Shown piece after piece: positions 1 through 5,788 of a DNA stretch of 6,821 nucleotides. The notes under the pieces were generated by a model. That model was not told the origin of the DNA, did not search any database, and worked only from the letters and a program-made list of their open reading frames with translations. A program made the position numbers and the translations under genes. The DNA is from Methanobacteriota archaeon (GTDB taxonomy: Archaea > Thermoplasmatota > Poseidoniia > Poseidoniales > Poseidoniaceae). How positions within the stretch are numbered: the first letter of the stretch is position 1; every line of letters begins with the position of its first letter. Where the stretch lies: contig PBXT01000087.1 in NCBI GenBank assembly GCA_002727695.1, forward strand, positions 3,813-10,633, in the 5' to 3' direction.

Positions 1-1632
1 GAAAAATATGATTTGACCTTCTCCAAAGCAGTCGACGATATTTCACGTTCAATTGAGGGGGAAATCGAATCCGAACTTGAAGCAAGGATGGATCAGGAAT
101 TCGCAGCATATCGTAATGCAAGAGAAGCTGAAATCCAAAACCGTCTTGCACGATTCAGATACGAAAGAGAAGCAGAATTACATGACCAGATGTCTGATAG
201 ATTTGAATCTAAGAAGACCGATTGGGCTGAGCGCCTAGAATTAGAATTCAAGGCGAGAGAGTCTGCAGCACGTAAAGCCATCATGTCTGAAATTGATGGC
301 CGACTACGAAATGAGAGAATTACACACGAGACCGATCTCGACTTGCTAAAGGAAGAAACCGTCCTCGAACTAGAAGCAGAGATGGAGGAACGCCTAGCAG
401 AGTTCAGAGCACGCAAGGAAGAAGAAGTTGCGACTCAATTGGAGAGACAACTGGACAAGCGCGAGGAAATCATGCGCAACAAGGCACTCATCGAAGTGCG
501 AAAGCGTGAGGCAAACATTCGTGCAGAAATCGAGGCTCAATTGGGCGTCAAGCGCGCAGAAATCCGTGACAGACTATCTTCATTGACTCAACAAATGGAC
601 GACTTCAAGACCATGGCCGAAGTCAAGATGAGAGAATCCATTGAGTCGAAGGTTCAAGGTGAAATCGATGCTGACGAAGCAAGACTTGCAGAACAGCAAC
701 AAGAATTTGAAAGCCTCAAATCGCAGGATTCTAGGGCAGAAAAGCGCCAATCATGGCTGCAAGCAATATCTGGGCAAGGAACTCAAACTCAGCAACCTCA
801 GATGGGTGTGGACCCTAGTGCACTAGGTGCAAGAACAGGCTCCCTAGGAGCAGCGGCAGGCCGCCAAGCACGAGGAGCACTAGCTCAAGCAGCAGCACAG
901 CACACCCCTTCGATGGGATTAGCAGGAATGAGAGCACCTCGTTCAGCAGCCAAAGCTCTCAGTGGTGCTCAGCCTATTGCTAGACCGGTAAAATCACCTA
1001 TCGGCGGTGGATTAAATCTACCTGGTTCCTTAGGTAATTTGCCGCAACCGATCCAACCAAAGGTTGTTCGTAAACCGGTAATTACAACTCCGAAAATAGA
1101 GCCTCCTCCTGTAAAGGCTCCTGAAGTCATTGCGCCTGCAGTAGAACCAATTCCAGAAAAGGTGGCAATCGCTCCGAAGGTTGAACTTGAGATTCCCGAG
1201 GAGCCAGAGGCTCCAGAAGTCGAAGTAGTCGCACCTGTTGTTGAAGAATTAGAGGCAGAAGTAGAGACTCAAGTCGAGCCAGTGATTGAAACAGAAATCG
1301 TTGAACCTGAAATCGAATCTGTTGAAGAAGTAGTAGCAGAAACTACTGAAGAGATTGTCGAAGAAGTTCAAAAGATTGCAACCTTGACTCCAATCAAGAA
1401 ACTCGAAGTTCCTAAGCCTGTTCAGGCAGAAGAAACAGCCGTTCTAAGGCCGGTTACCATGAAGGTGCTAACACCAGCCAAGAGAAGAGGCCCTCCTCCA
1501 TCTTCAGCACCTGGACAAAGGCCCGGCCCTCAAGTAGAGAAAGAGGCAACAGCGACCCTAAAACCTATCAAGAAATTAACTCCGGTAGACTCTTCAAGCA
1601 ACGATTTGAACATTGAATCAAATGAAGATTAA
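1..1632 (+). CDS. Long coiled-coil protein with Pro/Glu/Val-rich tail, probably 5'-partial
   Basis: I do not recognise a named family. The frame is open from base 1. The first possible start inside the window is a TTG at 13 with no Shine-Dalgarno upstream, so the true start probably lies before the window. Counting from that TTG, residues about 1-240 are almost all Glu, Arg, Lys, Ala and Leu in heptad-like spacing without prolines, a long coiled coil. Residues about 260-310 are Ala/Gln/Gly-rich. Residues about 335-455 are a Pro/Val/Glu-rich, strongly acidic linker. The last 85 residues hold three copies of a short L-x-P-[IV] motif and a basic patch (AKRRGPPP). There is no signal peptide or membrane segment, so it is probably cytoplasmic. 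The coiled coil followed by a disordered tail suggests a scaffold or filament-like role; this is inference. The next gene starts 62 bp downstream on the same strand. Confidence 0.85.
   Translation, partial: EKYDLTFSKAVDDISRSIEGEIESELEARMDQEFAAYRNAREAEIQNRLARFRYEREAELHDQMSDRFESKKTDWAERLELEFKARESAARKAIMSEIDGRLRNERITHETDLDLLKEETVLELEAEMEERLAEFRARKEEEVATQLERQLDKREEIMRNKALIEVRKREANIRAEIEAQLGVKRAEIRDRLSSLTQQMDDFKTMAEVKMRESIESKVQGEIDADEARLAEQQQEFESLKSQDSRAEKRQSWLQAISGQGTQTQQPQMGVDPSALGARTGSLGAAAGRQARGALAQAAAQHTPSMGLAGMRAPRSAAKALSGAQPIARPVKSPIGGGLNLPGSLGNLPQPIQPKVVRKPVITTPKIEPPPVKAPEVIAPAVEPIPEKVAIAPKVELEIPEEPEAPEVEVVAPVVEELEAEVETQVEPVIETEIVEPEIESVEEVVAETTEEIVEEVQKIATLTPIKKLEVPKPVQAEETAVLRPVTMKVLTPAKRRGPPPSSAPGQRPGPQVEKEATATLKPIKKLTPVDSSSNDLNIESNED
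1378..1590 (+). repeat. Three copies of a short L-x-P-[IV]-x-K-like motif in the coiled-coil protein
   Basis: Within the disordered tail, three related segments can be read: ATLTPIKKLEVPK (from 1378), AVLRPVTMKVLTPAK (from 1438) and ATLKPIKKLTPVD (from 1552). The shared core is A-[TV]-L-x-P-[IV], followed by a Lys and a Leu. Copies one and three share L-x-P-I-K-K-L exactly. They are separated by acidic or proline-rich filler, as expected for repeated short linear binding motifs. No partner can be named from sequence. Confidence 0.55.
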
Positions 1633-1684
1633 GCAATAATGCTCAAACACTTCACTCCGAGCGATTCATAGGTCTGCCGTTCTT

Positions 1685-1689
1685 GGGAG
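1685..1689 (+). promoter_or_regulatory. Shine-Dalgarno site fixing the start of the envelope protein
   Basis: GGGAG lies five bases before the ATG at 1695. The in-frame TTG at 1683 overlaps this site and would add four residues ahead of a canonical signal peptide, so the ATG at 1695 is the better start. Confidence 0.6.
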
Positions 1690-1694
1690 TAGTT

Positions 1695-4154
1695 ATGAGG
1701 AAAGCAATCGCTGTTCTTCTTGCACTGTTACTGATACCTGCAATACCAACTGCAGAAGCAGAATCTAATCTCTTAGAGGTAGGTATTGTTGATACAATAG
1801 ACGGTAGATTCGTTCACACTTCTTTTTCCTCTTCCTCGACCATGATTACCTTAACTACCACGGGTAATTTATCAGAGCATTTCTGGGGTAGTGGAGAACT
1901 GATAACTCAATGGTCAATTGAATTGAACACGACTGCCAATTCAGCCACTCCTGATGCTACAGGATTACAAATTGCAGTAGCACACACTGGCGGAGTATAC
2001 ATCGTCAACACAGAATTGAAGATTGTAACCTCGGAGTACAATACATCAAATTCAGTAGATGCAGTAGCATGGGATTCCGAGGGCGAGTTATGGTTCGGCT
2101 TCTATGGAGGAGAGAGGCGTGCAAAGGAGTTTGATTCACTCCAAGAAACAGGTGAAACTACTGAAGCTCACAATACTGCAATGACAGCGATGACAGTTAT
2201 TTCTCAAGATAGAATCGTCACGGGTGGGCGAGACAACTTGGTCAAGATTTTCTCACAAGAAGGTGTATTGCAGAACAGCCTCTCAGATTTCTCATCTTAT
2301 CCTACCAAGATTATCAACGACGGTAATGGTAACATCATTGTTGGATGTGCCAATGGTGACCTGTTCCGCTACGACTTTACAGATTGGTCAAAAGAGGAAA
2401 CATCAATCTCCAGTGGACAAAGTATCATTTCGATCAATATCGCAGACAATGGAGATATCATGGTAGGGACTCAGAATGGTAAATTACACGTAATCGACGA
2501 TTCTACATTTACCGAGAGCGATGATTACTCGTCCGCAGGCAGAGTAGTGATGGGAGTATACGGAGATTCTGGAGAACTATACATCATTTCCACTTTCTCG
2601 TCCTCCTCAAAAATCAGGTTGTATGATTTAGACACTGACGGAGATGGAGTTACAGACAGCCAAGACCATTTCCCTCTTGATTCCTCACAAACAGAGGACT
2701 CAGATGGCGATGGCTATGGTGATGACCCGGATGGCAACAATTCGGATGAATTCCCAGAGGATGTCTCACAGTGGGCAGATTCTGACGGTGACGGATATGG
2801 GGATAATCCAGATGGGAATAATTCTGATGCTTTCCCTGCTGACGCAGGTCAATGGATCGACTCTGATGGCGATGGATACGGCGATAACATGGGTTCAGAA
2901 AATGGGGATAGGTTCCCCGATGACCCAACACAATGGGCTGATTCTGATTTCGATGGCTACGGAGATAATATCAACGGAACCGATGGTGACGTATGCCCTG
3001 ATGAGAACGGATTCTCCACAATAGACAGAATCGGTTGCAAGGATTCTGATAGTGACGGATATTCCGACCCTACAGATGATTGGACCGTGGCAGACGGAGC
3101 TGATTTCGCAATCTATGATGTTACTCAGTGGAAGGATTCTGATGAAGATGGCTATGGAGATAATTTGCAGGGCAATGACCCAGACGCTTGCCCGCTATTG
3201 TGGGGCAATTCAACTAACGCTTACATTCCGGAAATCTCAAACGATGGTTCGCTAACATTGACTTATGTTGTAATCGAGAAGTTTGGATGCACTGACAGTG
3301 ACGGAGATGGTTTCTATGATGATGGTGACGATTTACCAAACGATGCTAGAGATTACATCGACTCAGACGGCGATGAAATCGGTTTCAGTATGGATTACAA
3401 TGATTCAAACAGACTAGTTCAAACCCTCGAAGACCACTGCGCAATGGTAGTTACTGATGAAACAGAAAAATGCCAGGGAGTCAGAGACGCCGACTACCAA
3501 AATTATCTTGCAGATAAGGAAGCATCTGGGGAGAATGCATTGAACTATTACGCCTGGAGAAATTCTGCACAATCTGAAAAAGAAGATGCAAAGTCAAGCG
3601 ACCAGTACTTGGATACTGCGAAGGAAATCCTACCATTCCTCGGTGCTGGATTCGCTGCAATCGTTGCAGTTCTGTTGATTTATGCTGGTATTGGTAAGGC
3701 ACGGCGTCGCAGAGCACTGGTTAAGACATACGGCGCACCATTCGCAGATGGAGAGAACAGTGCTGAAGATGAAGCACTGGAGGGCAAGGCTGGATTGTCA
3801 GCATCAGGTGGAGTCGAGTCAGACAAGTATTGGGACGATGAGATCGAACCAATGGAAGTCGGTGATGATGGAAATGAATTGGGAAGTGGATTCGATGATA
3901 TTGATATCAAGGGAGATGGTGAATCTACAGAATCATCTGGAGTTCTTGAAGAATCAGCTTCCTTAGAAGAATTGGCTGGATTGCCTCCACAAACCAGTAA
4001 GGAAGAGATCGACCAGAAGGAGTCTCAGCCTGCACCTGTGCAGCAAGCACCACCTGAAGCACCACCTGTGCCTGCAGAAGGTCTACCTGAAGGCTGGACA
4101 ATGGACCAATGGAAATGGTATGGCGCAGAATGGCTTGCTAAGCAAGGTAAGTGA
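1695..4154 (+). CDS. Secreted single-pass membrane protein: WD40-like propeller, TSP3 repeats, Trp-rich C-terminus
   Basis: Start chosen at ATG 1695 because of GGGAG five bases upstream; the product is 819 residues. Residues 1-22 are a signal peptide (MRK, Leu/Ala-rich core, AEA before the probable cut). Residues about 30-312 show seven blade-like segments of 30-40 residues (for example ITTGG/IKIF-type strands around GGRDNLVKIF and GTQNGKLHVID), fitting a seven-bladed WD40/PQQ-like propeller. Residues 313 to about 572 are a stalk of nine D-x-D-x-D-G repeats resembling TSP3 calcium-binding units. Cysteines 434/448, 499/532 and 582/593 look pairable, and several N-x-S/T sequons are present. Residues about 645-668 are a membrane helix followed by KARRRR, placing the tail inside. 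The tail is acidic, then Pro-rich, then Trp-rich at 796-819. Likely role: surface sensor, adhesin or binding protein; ligand unknown. It may be co-transcribed with the coiled-coil gene 62 bp upstream. Confidence 0.93.
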   Translation: MRKAIAVLLALLLIPAIPTAEAESNLLEVGIVDTIDGRFVHTSFSSSSTMITLTTTGNLSEHFWGSGELITQWSIELNTTANSATPDATGLQIAVAHTGGVYIVNTELKIVTSEYNTSNSVDAVAWDSEGELWFGFYGGERRAKEFDSLQETGETTEAHNTAMTAMTVISQDRIVTGGRDNLVKIFSQEGVLQNSLSDFSSYPTKIINDGNGNIIVGCANGDLFRYDFTDWSKEETSISSGQSIISINIADNGDIMVGTQNGKLHVIDDSTFTESDDYSSAGRVVMGVYGDSGELYIISTFSSSSKIRLYDLDTDGDGVTDSQDHFPLDSSQTEDSDGDGYGDDPDGNNSDEFPEDVSQWADSDGDGYGDNPDGNNSDAFPADAGQWIDSDGDGYGDNMGSENGDRFPDDPTQWADSDFDGYGDNINGTDGDVCPDENGFSTIDRIGCKDSDSDGYSDPTDDWTVADGADFAIYDVTQWKDSDEDGYGDNLQGNDPDACPLLWGNSTNAYIPEISNDGSLTLTYVVIEKFGCTDSDGDGFYDDGDDLPNDARDYIDSDGDEIGFSMDYNDSNRLVQTLEDHCAMVVTDETEKCQGVRDADYQNYLADKEASGENALNYYAWRNSAQSEKEDAKSSDQYLDTAKEILPFLGAGFAAIVAVLLIYAGIGKARRRRALVKTYGAPFADGENSAEDEALEGKAGLSASGGVESDKYWDDEIEPMEVGDDGNELGSGFDDIDIKGDGESTESSGVLEESASLEELAGLPPQTSKEEIDQKESQPAPVQQAPPEAPPVPAEGLPEGWTMDQWKWYGAEWLAKQGK
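2631..3410 (+). repeat. Nine Asp-rich TSP3-like repeats, four with exact 81-bp period
   Basis: D-x-D-x-D-G-type units begin at 2631, 2697, 2778, 2859, 2940, 3042, 3135, 3294 and 3360. Units two to five are spaced exactly 81 bases (27 residues), with the shared pattern DSDGDGYGD, then N-x-D-x-FP, then QW before the next unit. Later units carry cysteines and longer loops. The alternating Asp pattern is that of calcium-binding TSP3 or dockerin-like loops, so the stalk probably stiffens when calcium is bound, as in known TSP3 proteins. The last unit (DSDGDEIGF) is degenerate. Confidence 0.88.
4080..4151 (+). other. Trp-rich C-terminal motif of the envelope protein
   Basis: The last 24 residues, 796-819, start GLPEGWTMDQW and continue with WYG, EWL and a basic end. 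They carry four tryptophans within 13 residues (801, 806, 808, 813) after a proline-rich linker, on the predicted cytoplasmic side. From memory, similar P-x-GWT-x-x-QW-x-x-YG-x-x-[WY]L endings occur on other Marine Group II proteins, but I could not search to confirm it. The compact aromatic pattern suggests a docking peptide or a mini-domain. Confidence 0.6.
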
Positions 4155-4412
4155 TTAATCAGATCGCCAGACAATAGGTAGGCTTGATTTCAATTCACCC
4201 AGTTTTTTCCCAGAATACACTGATGAGCCTTCTACTTTGAGTGTACTTGTGATCAACCACAAAATAGCATTCCAACTCTTTGGTGATGCGAATAATTCTA
4301 CTTCACCCATTGTTGCTTTGATTAGTAATTTACCAGCGTCACTGTTGCCATCAAATATAGCGTGAACTAGGTCTTTAGTTGACAGCATGTAGCCAGATGG
4401 TCTCCACTCCAT
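4155..4412 (-). CDS. Small protein, probable degenerate and truncated PIN-like (VapC-like) domain
   Basis: This is an 85-residue protein starting at ATG 4412, with GAGGTG five bases upstream lying across the stop codon of the RHH gene; that coupling supports a real gene. Residues 9-23 (MLSTKDLVHAIFDGN) line up by eye with the PIN-domain start (VLDTNVLVYALFDGN-like), and residues 25-54 continue the PIN helix-strand pattern (GEVELFASP, then AILWLI). The catalytic Asp of the DTN motif is Ser11, its Asn is Lys13, and the usual Glu after the second strand is replaced near Asn48/Ala49. PIN toxins are usually about 120-140 residues; this one stops at 85 and lacks the C-terminal acidic residues. If the assignment holds, it cannot be an active nuclease and might be a binding partner of the RHH protein. 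The alternative is an unrelated small alpha/beta protein. Confidence 0.7.
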   Translation of the reverse strand: MEWRPSGYMLSTKDLVHAIFDGNSDAGKLLIKATMGEVELFASPKSWNAILWLITSTLKVEGSSVYSGKKLGELKSSLPIVWRSD

Positions 4413-4417
4413 GGATA

Positions 4418-4423
4418 CACCTC
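4418..4423 (-). promoter_or_regulatory. Shine-Dalgarno site overlapping the RHH stop codon
   Basis: Read on the minus strand, GAGGTG sits five bases before the ATG at 4412 and shares bases with the TGA stop (4424-4422) of the upstream gene. This arrangement is typical of translational coupling in two-gene toxin-antitoxin-like operons and supports the 85-residue reading frame as genuine. Confidence 0.65.
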
Positions 4424-4649
4424 AAACTTTGAATGGAGCAAGATTCAATCTTTGGACAAGATGCTCAGCGCTAACATCAGCAACTTCTTTCATCTGCGCG
4501 CGCAGTTCATCCAAATCACCATTCATTTTGGCTAATTTGTGTGCTCTAATTAGTTCAGACAAGAATGAGTCTACACTGCGATGTCCGTCCATCGTTCTCA
4601 ACGTATTCAATTGTCTTCTAACTTCGTAACTTACACTCACAGAGGTCAT
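4422..4649 (-). CDS. Small ribbon-helix-helix DNA-binding protein (VapB/SegB/ParG-like)
   Basis: The chosen start is ATG 4649 because GGAG lies five bases upstream; it gives 75 residues. An in-frame ATG at 4664 would give 80 but has no ribosome binding site. The N-terminus fits an RHH (MetJ/Arc) fold: a short alternating strand TSVSVS, helix A YEVRRQLNTLR, a turn around DGHRS, then helix B VDSFLSELIRAHKL. Such proteins dimerise through the strand and insert it in the DNA major groove. The C-terminal half (about 36-75) is a charged helix that could bind a partner. Position decides between two roles: the gene follows parA, as RHH centromere binders do in ParA/ParG and SegA/SegB systems, and it precedes a PIN-like gene, as VapB antitoxins do. 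It may serve both, and may repress its own operon. RHH assignment is fairly sure; exact role is not. Confidence 0.82.
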   Translation of the reverse strand: MTSVSVSYEVRRQLNTLRTMDGHRSVDSFLSELIRAHKLAKMNGDLDELRAQMKEVADVSAEHLVQRLNLAPFKV

Positions 4650-4654
4650 CCCTT

Positions 4655-4658
4655 CTCC
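4655..4658 (-). promoter_or_regulatory. Shine-Dalgarno site deciding the RHH start
   Basis: GGAG on the minus strand, five bases (AAGGG) before the ATG at 4649. It lies inside the reading frame if the upstream ATG at 4664 is used, which favours the shorter protein beginning MTSVSVS. Confidence 0.5.
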
Positions 4659-4702
4659 GGTCATGGATACTATGGGGTCTTTTGACTACTTGAATCCCGC
4701 GC

Positions 4703-4721
4703 GCATGCAAATGCCTGCAAA
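4703..4721. promoter_or_regulatory. Possible operator: dyad plus TGCAAA direct repeat between parA and the RHH gene
   Basis: The spacer between the parA stop and the RHH start (about 90 bp) contains the dyad GCAT-GCAA-ATGC (4703-4714) and two TGCAAA copies at 4706-4711 and 4716-4721, whose starts are exactly 10 bp apart, one helical turn. RHH dimers often bind short repeats phased this way, so this could be the binding site of the RHH protein itself. Short repeats also arise by chance; the call is tentative. Confidence 0.25.
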
Positions 4722-4739
4722 GCGTGTTTTACGTCCTAA

Positions 4740-5708
4740 TCAAATCGACCGACCTTGCTTCTCAAGAAGCAACCTTGGGTGCTCAGTGACTCCGAATTGA
4801 CGGCGCATTTCTTGCACTCTCTCGTGGTATTCTTTGGTCAGTGACCAATATTCTCTGCTGCCTGCCCCCGCACCGCTTTTGCTTGGTTTGTTCAAGATGA
4901 CAGTCGGCGCTCCAGTCCAGGCTGCTTCTGCAACCTTTGCCAGTCTTCGAATAGGTGTTTTGAACACTTTTTTGGGGATCTTAGATTGTACTTCATTACA
5001 AACATGAAGTGATAATTTCGACCTTTGGTCTACCATGGTCATAGCTACGCCGAAAATCTTCAGGTTTCGGTTTATTCTCTTTTGAATCATCTTCACGCTG
5101 TTCATCAGCATGCTGAAACCTTCCAAAGCATAGTATTCTGCTTGGACAGGAATGAATACCCAGTTAGCAGCACATAGCGCATTTATTGACAGTAACCCTA
5201 GTGATGGTGGAGTATCGATAATTATGTGGTCGAATTGGTCAATAATTGGAGCAAGGGCTTCTCTAAGCCTTGTTTCTCTACCGATTCTGTGGCTTAACTC
5301 GATTTCAGCACCAGATAGATGAATGTCGCTAGGAAGTAGCCACAAGTTGTCTACTCTCAAATCCTCAGGAATTCGATTAGAGTTTTCATTTCTCTTGGCC
5401 CATGCTTTCTGCATAGATTCAGTTAACTCCTGAGGAGAAATGATGTATTCTTCCATCAATGGCAATTCTTCACCACTATCATTGACAAGTAAATCATAGG
5501 CGGTTTTCTTGATTTTCTTTTTTTCTACACCGAAAGATGTAGCGCAATTCCCTTGTGGATCTAAATCAATGAGCAGAACCTTTGCTGGTGGGACTTTGAA
5601 TTTGGGATTTCCCTTTGCTAGAGCGGCAGATAGGTTGACCGCAGTAGTTGTTTTTGCACAACCTCCTTTCTGATTTGCAACTGCTACTACCATCTTGTAT
5701 GGATTCAT
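4740..5708 (-). CDS. parA: ParA/Soj-family (SegA-like) partition ATPase
   Basis: This 322-residue deviant-Walker ATPase has the full ParA set. The P-loop is KGGCAKTT (residues 14-21) with signature Lys14 and Lys19, the second motif is LLIDLDPQGN (45-54), Walker B is IIIDTPPSLG (162-171), and the family segment PVQAEYYALEG (187-197) follows. ParA proteins dimerise on ATP, bind DNA non-specifically and position chromosomes, plasmids or protein cargo, released by a partner that triggers hydrolysis. Two departures stand out: the P-loop has Cys-Ala where Val-Gly is usual, and about 30 residues are inserted between YDLLVND and NLWLLPSD (about 78-120). The start at ATG 5708 is fixed by AGGAGGTG five bases upstream. 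No parB is visible; the downstream RHH gene is the likely partner. The 80-bp gap to moxR holds a weak TTTACA that might be a TATA element. Confidence 0.93.
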   Translation of the reverse strand: MNPYKMVVAVANQKGGCAKTTTAVNLSAALAKGNPKFKVPPAKVLLIDLDPQGNCATSFGVEKKKIKKTAYDLLVNDSGEELPLMEEYIISPQELTESMQKAWAKRNENSNRIPEDLRVDNLWLLPSDIHLSGAEIELSHRIGRETRLREALAPIIDQFDHIIIDTPPSLGLLSINALCAANWVFIPVQAEYYALEGFSMLMNSVKMIQKRINRNLKIFGVAMTMVDQRSKLSLHVCNEVQSKIPKKVFKTPIRRLAKVAEAAWTGAPTVILNKPSKSGAGAGSREYWSLTKEYHERVQEMRRQFGVTEHPRLLLEKQGRSI

Positions 5709-5788
5709 CTAAACACCTCCTAAACCCGCTGCCGTGTATCCCCGAGATAGGCGGCCCTCTGTAAAGAGTCGCATTCTTGGAGTGTCAA
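5709..5788 (-). other. Spacer between moxR and parA with weak promoter-like and hairpin signals
   Basis: This 80-bp gap holds the parA ribosome binding site, a short CTCT-GTAA-AGAG inverted repeat (5757-5768) and a TTTACA on the minus strand (5765-5760) about 50 bases before parA. The last could be a poor TATA box giving parA its own short leader. There is no T-run after the hairpin, so it is a weak terminator candidate. Confidence 0.25.
5714..5721 (-). promoter_or_regulatory. Strong Shine-Dalgarno site of parA
   Basis: AGGAGGTG on the minus strand is a near-perfect complement of the archaeal 16S rRNA 3' end, five bases before the ATG at 5708. It is the best ribosome binding site in the window. 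It argues for the start at 5708 rather than the internal Met6 and suggests that parA is translated independently of moxR. Confidence 0.75.

Noticed and set aside
93..416. Ser/Arg-rich minus-strand frame opposite the coiled coil
   Set aside because: It is a mirror of Glu/Leu/Arg codons in the real gene, without a start signal or domain.
2697..3020. Regular 81-bp repeats as a possible CRISPR array or DNA satellite
   Set aside because: The period is a whole number of codons, identity is at the protein level only, there are no unique spacers, and the repeats sit inside one open frame.
2644..3024. Open frames of about 93-126 codons on both strands over the Asp-rich repeats
   Set aside because: They are by-products of the repetitive GAT/GAC/GGN codons; the translated Met/Thr- or His-rich products have no recognisable features.
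4155..4412. Active VapC toxin
   Set aside because: The catalytic Asp position is Ser, the other acidic positions are lost or absent, and the protein is about two-thirds of the normal length.
4411..4629. Plus-strand frame opposite the RHH gene
   Set aside because: The minus-strand gene has a clear RHH pattern, ribosome binding sites and operon position; the plus frame has none of these.
5757..5768. CTCT-GTAA-AGAG hairpin as a terminator of moxR
   Set aside because: The stem is only four base pairs and no T-run follows on the minus strand, so termination is not supported.
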